60,646 nt of DNA. It comes from Zygnema cylindricum. Lineage: Eukaryota; Streptophyta; Zygnematophyceae; Zygnematales; Zygnemataceae. The notes under the pieces are model-generated. The model was not told the origin of the DNA. It saw only the letters and a list, made by a program, of their open reading frames with translations, and ran no database searches. This document shows, in pieces, positions 1 to 12,900 of the stretch (its first letter is position 1; each line of letters begins with the position of its first letter). Both the position numbers and the translations under genes were made by a program. The stretch covers positions 1 to 60,646 of the forward strand of contig JBBHKE010001716.1 of assembly GCA_037447655.1 (NCBI GenBank). Direction: 5' to 3'.

Positions 1-974
1 AACCCTAAAAAGAGTTAAAAATAAAACAACTTTTTTGACAAAAAAGATAACAAGTTCGTCTGTTAAAACCTCAATCAACAAAATCACTTGAAAAATATTA
101 AGAAACCGTTTTCACAGGAAAGAGAATAAAACCTCAGGGATTACAAAATTAAAAAAGGAGAAAAAAAAAAAAAAAAGTCAATTGTCAACAGGAGCATTGC
201 CATTTCATATCCGATGATAATAATAATAAAAGAAGTCTGAAAAATCTACCCGGTTTTTTCATTGGCAACTCTGCGCATTTTGACTCGAAAAAATGACGTA
301 AATAGAATTTATTTAAATAAAATTTATTCTAATAAACTGGAGCTCAGGGAATACAAACTTTTAAAAAGGGCCTCAATTGCTCCAGAGAGCATCGGCATAT
401 TTTTCTCACATCATAGCCCAGTTTAACGATAATAATAATAATAATAGTAAAATCTGGAACGTAAGAAAGAAAAAAAATATAAATATTTTACTGCAATAAT
501 TGACAAAAATTATCTCTCCCTCTCTCTCTCTCTCTTTCGCCCAGCCTCAATCCTAAGCAATACTTTAACACCATGTTTCTTAAATCTCATTTTTCTTACA
601 ACCTGTTTTTCTTAAATGTCATTTTTTTTAAATGCCGTTTTTCTTAAATTCTTGTTTCTCATTTCGTTTCTCAATTTTCAATTGTTAAAGCTTAAACCTT
701 TCATCTTCAATTCTCGACCAATTCTCAACAAATTCAATGCAATTCTTATTAGGGACAGAAAATAGTGTTACAATAATGAGAAATATTAGAGTTTAAAAAT
801 CAGTACGTAATGAGAGAGAGATGTGGGTTTCAAAATCATTACAACAATGACAAAGATTTTAAGTTTCAAGATCATTACACCAATGAGAAAGAAAAAAGTT
901 TTCAAAATAAGTACAAGATTGAGAAAGAAAAACAAGAAGACAATTAAAAAAAACTAAAAAACCCTAAAACTTAC
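1..974 (-). other. UTP20 intron, running off the left edge
   Basis: This stretch follows the donor of UTP20 exon 13 (GTAAGT read on the minus strand, next to position 975). It holds no long open frame, only A/T-rich sequence, a short CT run near 518-540 and scattered ATT/AATA microsatellites. I see no gene or mobile element. The next UTP20 exon must lie left of the window. Confidence 0.5.
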
Positions 975-3900
975 AAATGAGTGACTTCCAAAAAACTCGC
1001 GACGGCGCAAAGAACGTGAGGATTTTCCGGACAAAAATATCCCACATTCAAATAAAATTTGCGAAAAGATTTTAACGAATCCGACGAACGATTTTGTAAA
1101 ATAAGTGTGTGAGCTCGTAAAGCAGATGCCAAAAGACAACTCCAAATTTGAACTTTCTCCTTATCAATTTCCTCCATAGAGTTACCATCTCCTCCCTCCA
1201 TTCCCTCCCCTTCCTCCTCTTCTTCCTCCTCCTCTTCCTCCTCCTCACTACTGATTCTATTCCCATTTTCAACCGTCTCTTCTTTCTCTCCCTCGACTCT
1301 TCGATCTTGACTTTCCTTCACTTTTTCCAAAATAATTTCTGCTAATTTTTTAACGATTTCATCAGTTCCGTTTCCGGGAAAATACGGTACACATTCAAGT
1401 ACAGCCCATAATATCGCGGGATCCAAAATTTCCGAATCTTCTCCATTTTCTCCATTTTTCCCATTTTCTTCTCCATTTTCTCCATTAACTTGTCCATTTT
1501 CTTCATTTTCTTCTCCATTTTCTTCTCTGTTTTTTCCATTTTCTCCATTTTTTAAATTTTCGGCAATTGGTTTCCAAAGTCCTCCTTGTACCGCTTTTTC
1601 CAAGATTTTCGTAAAATACGGAAATATTTTCATTTCAGTTTTCCTCAGTTTCGATTGGAGGAGCGATTGTGGTTGAGGAATTGGTTCCAATTTTTGACAA
1701 ATCTCTACTAACAAAGGTAAAACCTCCTCAGGATTAGAGTTTATAAAGTTATTTAGAGTTCTGCAGTCATCGAAATCCCAAAAAAATGGGGAAAAAGGTT
1801 TAAAAAAAGGGAAAAAGTTAGAAGAAAGGGGAAAAAATGGCAAGTTTTGAAAAATCATTCGCAGAAATCTTGGTAGAATGTTTATGGTTTTGGGGGTTTT
1901 GGGGAGTATATAGAGTTTGGAGAATATAAGAGGTTTTTTGCGAGGAGGGAAGGGCAGAAAAGAGGGAGGGGCAGAGAGTAATTTACAAATACTGCTATAT
2001 GGAAAAAATATTATGATTATCAGAAAATCTTCTATTTTTTTCAAATACAAGGATTTAAAAAAAAATATTACAACTTAGAGAACAATGAAATTGCATGAAA
2101 AAATGTGCCTTTAGCTTTGAACTGATTTTAGTTTAAACAAAAAAACGTTTTTACCTTAATAGAGGAGTTGATACTATTTGTAAAACCGGTAAATCGAGGT
2201 CCACCAGTTTGCGTAAAAAAGGTAACATTCTGCAAAGAAAAAAAAATATATAAATATATATAAAAACTAGTGAATAAACAACACATACATGAAAAAAAAA
2301 AAAAAAATAAATACATATAGAAAAAAAAAAAGAAAAAAAAAAAAAATAAAAAAAAAAACTTATAATTAAGGAATAATTAACAAAAAAAGAAGTAATAAAT
2401 AAATGAACAATTAAATAAATAACAGAGGTATTAAAACACCAGGTGGAGACTTTGAAGTTTGCAACTAAAGATGTAAAAAAAAAAAATTGCATCGATGGCA
2501 ATTTCAGAAATACACATAATGGGACTTTTTTTGAAATGGCGCAAGAAACACAAATAAAAACACTAAAAATGTCATTTTGTCGTTTTTCTAACCAAATTTC
2601 AGGAAACTAAAAAAAATTACCAGACAGTTTCGTCTCTAAAGACTTCAAAAAACAAAAACAAGAACGGCATACAATAAAAAAAACATTGCAAAAACATTAA
2701 ACCTTTCCTTTTCCCAAAAATACGGCAAAAACATTAAAACTTTCCTCTTTTTTTCTGTTTTTTTTTCACTCACATGTCGGGATTTTTGCAAGAAAATGCT
2801 GTCGTCCAAATCGGTAAAATTCGAGAAATCGAAGAAGGTCCCAAACTCGCTCCGGCAACTTGACAATGACTTTTCATTAAAGCTATAAGAAATCGTAAAG
2901 TTTCTTCGGTCAAAAACATTTGAGGAGTTTTCGGTTTTTTTAAAGGAACAAGAGGACCAGAAAATACGACCGGTTCGATTTCAGGAACCGGGGAATCAGG
3001 AGGAGGGAATAAAACCGGTTTAAGAAGAACTTCCGAGAGAGCAAAAAGCGGAGAGTAATCTGCAAAAAAAAAGAATAATAATTTGATAAATGTTAGTAGA
3101 AAAAAAGAAAAATTGGAGAGTCGACCTCAAAAACGACAAAAATCATAAGATAAATATTGTAGAGAGAAAAATTTGGAGTGTAAATGCAAAAATAAGACCC
3201 GTAATTGAATAAAAGTTTGAGAAAATCGACCAAATTATTGCATAGAACAGAGTTTATAAAGGCCTTAAAAAAAGTTAATAAAAAATAAATGTTTAGTACA
3301 CCCGTCATCAAAAATAGAGTTAAACAGTTTTGGGGCGTCCTAAATCGTTTATTTCTGTCACGATTGTAGAATTATTAGTGTTGTGTATCGGTAAAAAATT
3401 TATCGCGATAACACCGATACCGATAGTTATCGGTTATCGAATGGTCAGAGGTCCCGATATATCTGTACTTTCTGTACTTTCTGTCCGGAGTACTTTCTGT
3501 CCGGTAAACTGAACGGAAAATTTACGGGAAATGTACGGACTTTGACGAAAAAATACGTTGCACTTTGTAGTACTTTCTGGCCGGTTAACTGAACAGAAAT
3601 TTTACGGGAACGTACGGCATTGTACCGACAAACTGATGATCATGGAACGGAAAAAGGACGGCGGACACAAAGTACAACGGACGCAAAAGAGCATTCTGCG
3701 CGCCGCCGGAATCGAACGAACGACTTTCAATGAGAAAATACGAGCAGACGGCCAGCGTGAGCGCCGGCATCCCGGAATGGCTCTTTTGGCGGCTTATGCC
3801 AAAAAAGCCGACGGATTGACACGTGGCAGGTTTCCAGTGGATCCCAAGGAAGAAAGGGACAAAGCCATGGCGTCGGATGTGAAAGGTACATCGTTTTAAC

Positions 3901-6900
3901 TGGAGCCGTACTAAAGTCGTACATATCTTATGCCGGCTACTGTACTTTCGGCTTGTACAAATGATCTGATTGGTAGGCACCTCAGTAGATAGGGGTTGTG
4001 AGTAGGGCGCGTCGGGGAATAACACGTACAGTTGAGTGAACTGGCCGTACATTTATCTGTACGGTCCGTACATACATCGCCGATAGTTATCGATATCGGT
4101 GCTATCGCCGATAATAACTGATAAATATCGGTTATTTATCGGCGATAATACCGATAACGATCTATTGTACCAATATATCGATTATTGGCTACCCGAAAAA
4201 AGGCCCATATCGGTTATCGGCAAATCCTTACCGATACACAACACTAAGAATTATTGTTGTCTCCACTCCCATCCCCGCCTCCAAAGTCATTATCTTCACC
4301 TCCATTCTATCCACCACCACCATCCTCCCCCGCCTCTAAATTCACTACTTTCACCTCCACTAAATCCACCACCTCCCTCGCAAGGTAAACCGCCACCGCC
4401 TCTAGTACGAGGCTCGAAAACAGTCTCGCCTCCACTAAAGGACAAAGGGATGGAGAGAGAGAAAGAGAGAGGGAGGGAGGGAGAGGAGGGAGAGGAGGGA
4501 GGGAGGGAGGGAGAGCGAGAGAGGGAGGGAAAGAGACTCAAACATCACCACTATTTCTGATTTTCAAGAGGGATTCTTAGAAAAAAGAAAAATGTGAATG
4601 TGAAATTTTTCATTTTTTTATGCGCGATTATCAACATTTTACGGCCAATCTTAAAATTCATTCTCTACTAAAATTCAATATTCAGAAAAGAAAAAAGTAC
4701 AAACAAGAAAAAAGAAGAGTAGTAATAGACCCTATACATCCTCTAAAAGCCTAAAAAATCCCGCAAATCTCAAAAGATTATGAAAACCGCAAAAATCCCA
4801 ACAAAACCCACAAACACCCCGGAAACCGAAAAAACCCAAAAACCGCAAAAACCCCTTTAAAACCCAATAAGTTTGAGTCTGACCCGTTACTCTCCCTCCT
4901 TTGTGATGCTCCACCATCTGATTCAATAAAGACAGAAGTCCTCCCACAATCCACCTCCACTCCCCATCCTTTCCCTCCTCCCCTCGTTTCTCTTTCCCTT
5001 TATCTCCCTCTCCCTCCTCTTCGCCTCCTCCTGCATCTCCTTTCCCTTTCCTTTCTCCTTCTCCCTCTCCTTCCTCTCCCTCCTCTCCTTCGCCCTTTCC
5101 CTCTCCTTCCACGAGTGTTCCAATTCTCCCATTCGTCCCCTCGACCAAAACACGATTAATTTCCTCGAGTAAACATTCCCAAAGAAGTTTTGCTTTCTCT
5201 CTCGTAAGATGTTGACAGAGAAGCTCCAAAGTTTGTCCCACGACTTCGAGAGTCGCTTCTTTCGGTTTTTCGTTTTTGTTTTCGTTTTTGTTTTCATCTT
5301 CGTTTTTATTTTCCTCTGCGGCACAAATTTTCGGTCGCCCAATCACCAATCAACACCTGGCAAGCAGCCAGGCCCCGGCTTCCCACTTTTTTTTTTTTTT
5401 TTTACCCTAAAAAAATTAAAACAGGGGGTTGGGATCGAAAGGACCATATAGAGTAGACAGAAATTTCACCCAAAAAACCGAAAAACATTTTTTATACTAA
5501 AACATATTTTATATTTAAGAAAATCAAAACAGAGATTCCCGATTCAAAAAGAACATGGAAAAACAAAATATTATTTTTTTCCCCTGACAGAATCAAAAAT
5601 CAAAAATCGAAAGGGAGATGAACATGGAAAAGAGAGACAGATTCTACCCTGAAAATCATAAAAAGAAAGCATCTGTATTCACAAAGAACTTATAAAAAAC
5701 AGACTTTATCCTAAAAATAAACATTATTGAGGAGAAACAGAGGTATACTCAAGGAAAATATACCAGGAGAGGACGTAAAAGACAAATAAGTTTAACAAAA
5801 GGATTATACAAAGATCTTTCAGATTTTTCAAAAAAGTTCTTCAAAACAGACAATTACCCAAAAAAATTGCAACAAAAAATTGAAAAAGGAGGTCGAAATA
5901 GGTAACCTAAAAATCCAAAACAGGCAAAACAGATAGACAAATTTCTCCCAAAAGTTTGAACCGGAAATTTCAGCTTTAAAACATTCTAAATTATGTGCAA
6001 TAAAGCAGTAACAAACCAGCGAAATTAATAACAAACAAAAAAAAAGGATAAGAAACAGCAGAAAAAACGTCGAAAAATCGCAAAAAAAACGTAAAAAAAC
6101 AGCAAAAATCAACAAAAACAGCAAAAATCTGCAAAAACTCACCAAAACATAACCGAGACATAACCGAAAACTCACTCAAAAATCACAGAAAAATAGCAAA
6201 AAAAAAAAAAATCCTCACCTGATTTTTTTTTCCCACTGCTTGCCAATGTCGACTTGTCGATAAGGAGACGAAGGAGAGGAAGAGATTTGGAATGGAGGCC
6301 ATGGCTGGGACCTTGGAGAGTGTGAAAAAAGATGGCACTACACCCCGTCACGCGCTCCTCCGAAGGATCAGATTCTACTTCGGAAAGCAAACGTCTAACT
6401 CCTGGGGAAGAGAGAGAGAGTGGGAGAAAGAGAGAGAGGGGAGAGAGGGAGAGAGAGGGAGAGGGAAGGAAGAGAGGAGTGAGAGATGGCGAGACATCCT
6501 GAGAGAGGGAGAGAGAGGGAGGGAGTGGGAAAGAGGAGAGGCATCCTGTCACCCGCTCCTTGGAAGGATCAGATTCTACTTCAGAAAGCAAACATTTAAC
6601 TTCTGAGGGAGAGAGAGAGAGGGGAGAGAGGAGGGAGAGGCATTCTGTCAGTAGCTCTTCTGAAGGGTAGAGTTCCATTTCTGATGTCAAACGTCTAGCT
6701 CCTGAGGGAGTGAGGCGAAAAAGAGAGAGAGATAGAGAGGTTAAGAGGGAGAGGGAGAGGGGGAGGAGGAGGGGGAGGGGGAGGGGGAGGTGGAGGGGGA
6801 GAGAGGGGGAATTTCTTCACCGCCAGTTTAACGCCAAATAAATGCTTTGTGAAGTAAAAAACACATCTTTTTGAATATTTACACACTTTGTTTCGGAATA

Positions 6901-9900
6901 TTTTAGTACATAGCAACTTGCAATAAGTTTTTCTTTTAGCCGCTTATAAAATAATTTCAAAGTCCAATCCCAAAAATATATTCTCCACAAAAAAAGAAAA
7001 AGAATGTTAAAATAAAATAAATAAACCGATGACAATCGACTCTCGATGTAAGAAAAAAGAAACACAAAGGAGAAAAGAAACAGTTACTAAAAACCTCAAA
7101 ACAAAAGCCAAAGCCTAAATTCTCTAAAAAACCTCTGAATTATATAAAAACATCTAAAGCCTAACAAAAAACCCAAAGGAAAAACCCTATAAAAGAAATG
7201 GAATAAATATTAGATAAAATGAGAGAGAGCAAGAAAAAGGGGGAGAGAGGAGAGAGAGGGGGAAAGAGAAAGAGAGAAGGGAGAGAGTGAGAAGTAAAAC
7301 CCTTTATGAGCTGTTTATGGAGCATTTCTAGTAGATAAGAAACTGCCTCTCCAGAAAACCCTTTGAATATACGGTTGACGATAATACCTAAGATTCGAGT
7401 ATGTGAAAAACCAAAAAGAAACCAAAAAAACAAAAAGAAACAATTAGATAAATAAATAAAACTCAAAATTGCCTCCAAAATGAGATTTCTCTTAAAAAAC
7501 AACACATGTAAAAGACAAGTTTTAAACAAGAATACTATAATACAACAATACAATAACCTACAAATCGAGTGTGCCTGGAAAAAACAAAAAAAAGAAAACC
7601 TTGAAATTATTTAAACATAATAATTCTTTTCTAAAACAACAAATGTGTAAAACAAATGAAAAAAAAATAAGTGTCACTCTTTCCTTAAAAATATTCACAT
7701 GATAGTACCAAAGATATTGAGTACTTCTGGGAAAGAAGAAAAAAAAAAAAAAACAAAAAAGCAAAACTTTAAGTCATATTAAGTAGTTAATATGACAATT
7801 CTCTTCTAAGAATCTAGTTCAAAACAAAGAACGAACTTACTTAAAATAAGCATATGATCGTACAAAAGAAAAACCAAGTACGGAAAACCCAAATCAAATA
7901 TGTATAGAAAACCAGCATGAACTAATAAAAGCTTAGAGAAAAAAAATATAAATAGGAGAGAATCTTACTTATATACAATAGAAAACACATAATTTACAAA
8001 AACAATATTAAAGTACCAACTCTCTCAGCCAGCCCAAAGGAAAAAAAAAAAAGGGGGTACATAGTTATGCAAAATTAGAAGGCTCTAGCTTTCAGCTTCC
8101 TTAGAATTAACTGTTTTTTTTTTTTCTTTTTTTCTTTTTCGTTTTTTTTATTTACCAAAATTAGAGTGTACAGACAAATATTACAAAAACGATTAAAGAA
8201 GGAAAAAGGGACCATACTTGAGAACAAAAAGAATATCCTTCACGAGGTGTTTATGAAGGTGCTTAAAGATGTAAGAAATGCAAGTAAAAATCTGCAAAAA
8301 AAAAAAAAAACAGAAGTCAAAAAGTTTCAGACAAGGTTTTAATATTCCGAAGGTGGTACAGATTCTAACAACATTAAAAAACTTGAATATTTTTTGACAG
8401 ATTCAAGATATTATTTAAACAAGCTTTAACTGATTCTGGGCATCTCAACTGATTCTGATTCTTACTTGATGCAAAATCGTGAGAAAAAGTGAACAGTTTT
8501 TCGCTCAGTTTCACTTTCTGTTTCCATTTCCTACGGTTCTGTTTCCGTACAATACCGTTTCCGTTACTTTTATAGAGTTGACTGTTCTGCTAAATTTCGA
8601 AAAATTATTTGTTCTCACATTCCCAAAAACTAAAAATTAGGCAATAGATAATTTACTCAAAAGCCAAAATAAAAGTTGGGTGACCCTATTTGCCACGTGG
8701 CATTAAGTGAGCGAGTGCCCTGGCCTCTCCTCCCCTCCCACCACTCCTCTCCTCCTTTTCGTCTCCTTCTCTCACCTTTCATCTCCCTCCCACAATCCTT
8801 CTCTCTTCCGCCCCATCTAACTCTTTAATCTTCCCTCTCTTCCCATTATCTTCCTCTCCGTCTACCTCTTCCTCTCCGTCTACCTCTCCCTCTCCCATCC
8901 TTCTATCTTCCTATCGATCTCCGTCTCCATTCCTCCCCTACCTGTCCATCTCCCACTCATTCTCCTCTCCTATCCATCTCCTTCTCTCCCCCTCCTCCTC
9001 TCCCTCCCATTCCTTCACCCTTCCCCTCCGTCTCCTTCTCTCCCCCTCCCCTTCTCCTTTTCCAAATAAATAAATAAATAAGACAGTTGCTGTTGGGGTA
9101 AAATAGGGCCATGGCTAAGTTTTTAACAGCACCCACTGGAAAAAAAACCAAGTCCTGAATATTACTCAAAAACCCCGCTATTTTCACAGCAATTACATTA
9201 CCTTAACTAAGTTTAAATAAATATTCTTCCCAACAAACACTGGAAAGTTACTCACGGAAATGTGAATTATTCATATAATTTATTCGCAATAGTGTGGGTA
9301 AATTGTAAAAGTATATTCCCTAAAATTTGTCAAGGGAGCTGGAAATGTCAATTAACCTAAAAAAATACCAGAAACCCTATTTTGGGGGTAAAAGGTAAAA
9401 AAAAACAAATACCTGTTCCAATACATCTGTATTACGATCACCGCCAGTCGATAGCAAATTTGAAATTGCCTCTAATATTTGCGGAAAGACACTGAAAAAC
9501 CCACGTTAAAATTGAAAAAAAAAATCGTGAATATCATTAAAAAGAGGAATAGTTTTAATTTCTGGAAAACCTTAGCTCAGGATCAAGTGGAAAAACTACC
9601 TTGGAGCAATTTACAATGGCAAAATAAAATACTCAACAAAAAAACAGGGAAATGACCTGAGGTCAATTCAAGAATATCCACAGATTGATAAATCTACAAT
9701 CAAACAGGGAAAAGATAAGAAAAATAGGCTAAATCTTAAACATATCTTGACAATAGTGAAATTTCAGAAATGAAGTTTTTACTGAAGAGATGAACAGAAA
9801 CTCACGGTATATATTCTTCCTGAAGATCACGTGAAAGGACTGCAGTGAGGCTGTAAACAAATTTAAATCCCACCCACTCCACATTCAAAAAAGATGAATA

Positions 9901-12900
9901 TTTCCCAGTCGAAAATTGAGAGGAATTGAACATTAACAAATTGAAAAAAGTTGTCAACTTGCCAATCAACAATTAAACAAAATAAACAAGGGTGACAGAT
10001 TTCAAGTGCATAGTTGCAAAGGTGACAATTTCCTGGTCGAAAATTAAACAAAACTGAAAAAAAATGAAGCCATAATCAAACAAAGGTTACAATTTCTCAG
10101 TACAAGATGACATTTCCGAGCAAAACTTTATCCAGTAAACGAGTTTTAATTAAACAATGATCCTCAAACTTTGACCGAAAGAATTTCTCCACCTTAATCG
10201 AATTTTAACAGTTAACATAACTGATAAACTGGGTTCAATTGAAATCTTAATTGATATTCTATACCATTCCGCATGTTAGGTTGTTCTACTACACTGTCCA
10301 TCACTATTAGAGTTTATCACTCTAATTTGACTGAATGTTTTTCGACCCAAAATCATAAAATTAGTGTTAAGTACATCTTTAGTTAAGTGGCCCATAATGA
10401 GCCACGTGGCAGGACATACTTTAGTGTGGCTAATTCTAATAAAGCGTTAACACTAATAATTTACTAACTCGAATAACAACGGCGCTGGAACTAATCAGAT
10501 CCGTTGCAAAAAAAATATTCAATATACTATCTGAAAGTACCAAATCAAACCACACCTTGTGAAAGAAAAGCACAACAACCAAAAAACACTTGTTTTGGCA
10601 AAAATTGGGAAAAGTGTTTTTCCCATTACCCATTTTTTCCAATCTCCCCTAATTCTGGAAAATTAAGGAGCAGTTTCCAATTTATGAAGATAAATTCGCA
10701 ACTCAATTGTGCCCCATTTGACATGTCTAAACAAAGAGATTTGTATAAATAAATTAACATGAATTCCATATCGTGCAAGGGGGTAACCTTTCTTAAATGA
10801 ATTTCACAGGTGCATAATACCCACAAAACTTTTACGGAGATTAAATGTATAGCCGGGAAAAAAATGTATAAATTGGGCAAAACTGGGCATCCCATTTAAG
10901 CTAAATGGATTCTTTTGAGTAGAAGATGATATCAGTTATGTCTAAACCAAAAAAAAAAAAAAACCCACCTGAATATGGGCTCTAATGGTAAATTCGCATC
11001 AGCGAAACCAGAGATTGTACCTAAAATGTGTGGATTTCTTACATTTAAAGATGGCTCAAGTTGTGTAAAAAAAAAAAAAAAAAAACCACCTCGAAATGTT
11101 CTCCACATTCAAGAAATCAAAGATTTGAACGAAAACGAATGGATTCATTCAGTTATGTCCAAAAAAAAAAAAAAAAAAAAAAAAACCACCTCAATATGGG
11201 CTCTAACGATAAAATCGCATCCATTCGCATTCGAGAAACTAAAGATTTGACCACGGAAGCCCGATGAAAAAGCAATTGTGGCAAATTTTCAACCACTGGA
11301 GTCAACTCGCGAAACGCATCATTGAAATCACCGGCCGTATTCAATTCCTGAAAACAAAACAAAAACAAATACAACAAACCTTTAAAATTAATATAACTTC
11401 AATCGATGCAGCCTTCAAAAAAAATTGAATGTTGTTTCAACTAAAAGAGCGTTTTCCCACTGAGAAACTACAAGAAGACATATCGAGGCAAACAAAAGAC
11501 AAACAAATACAACCAAATGCTTTCAAAACCAATGGTATTTCAGAAAAATGAGAATCTCCACACACAAATTGGGCAAATGCCTCCAAAAATTAAGAAAAAA
11601 ACAATTTTGCATCCCATAACTTTCACATTTTACAGTTTCTCATTCTACAGCCTGTCGTCAACAAGACTGAAAATAAATTTTACCCAAAATTGCTATAAAT
11701 CACAAAATAATCACAGTAAAATAACTGTAATAATGCACTTGTACTAAAAGTGCGAAAATATAACTTTTTGGAGTGAAACTCACCCGTCACTGTAATAAAA
11801 AAAATGAGTAAAAAAACAATTATATTAAAACAATAGCAAAAAAACTGTATACATAAAAATTATTGGGCGTGAAACTTACCCGCCACTGTAATAGAGACTC
11901 ATGGAAAAAAGTTTTCGCCTCGGTAGGCGCTAATTTGACAGTTTTCAAACTGCGAAAAACTGACACGTCCACATCTTCTAAACGCCGGACAAAGCTTTTA
12001 AACTGCAAAAAAAAAAAAAAAAAACAAGAAAAAAAAATCAAAACCAAAAAAGATGAAAAGAATGGTATAGGTGCTAGACCATTGATTTCCATACAGTTTA
12101 AGAATAGCATTACTCATAATCCATATGGAGGAATTCAGAATCAAAGGTTGCAAGAAAGGATGCATTGCCTGCATCAACTCCCAAAATGAACTTTATGAGG
12201 ATAAAGTATAGGAATATAATGTATCTCCTTGTATCATTTGTATTTTTTTTATTTTTTTTCCCGTAATATATCCATTGACCGGACCCCTCCTATTTCTACC
12301 TCCCCTTCTCCTTCTTTTCCATCTCCTTCTTCTCGTTCAATCTCTCCTTCTTTTCCCCCTCCTTCTCCATCATATCCTTCTTCTTACTTTCTTCTCCTTC
12401 TTGTTACTCCTACACCTCCTTTCACTAAATTACACCCCTTTTTCCTCTCTCAACTTGCCCCATGAAAATTTTAATTTTAATAATTCTGCAAATAATCCTC
12501 CAGTCTTCCCCCTTCACCATTTCCCCATAATTTTTTTTTTTTTTTTTTTTTTTGTTCCCTCCTCTACTTTTTTAAACAATTTTATCTCCCTCTCTCCTCT
12601 TTTTACTGACATCCTTATCACTCTCTCGGAAAGGGGGAGTAGGGGAGAGGGGGAGAGGGGGGGAGGGGGAGAGGGGGAGAGGGGGAGAGGGGGAGAGGGG
12701 GAGAGGGGGAGAGGGGGAGAGGGGGAGAGGGGGAGAGGGGGAGAGGGGGAGAGGGGGAGAGGGGGAGAGGGGGAGAGGGGGAGAGGGGGAGAGGGGGAGA
12801 GGGGGAGAGGGGGAGAGGGGGAGAGGGGGAGAGGGGGAGAGGGGGAGAGGGGGAGAGGGGGAGAGGGGGAGAGGGGGAGAGGGGGAGAGGGGGAGAGGGG

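Noticed and set aside
4099-4560. 153-codon plus-strand frame rich in Pro, His and Glu
   Set aside because: It spans the right end of a hAT-like MITE and a GAGA tract, and lies in a UTP20 intron; no conserved motif.
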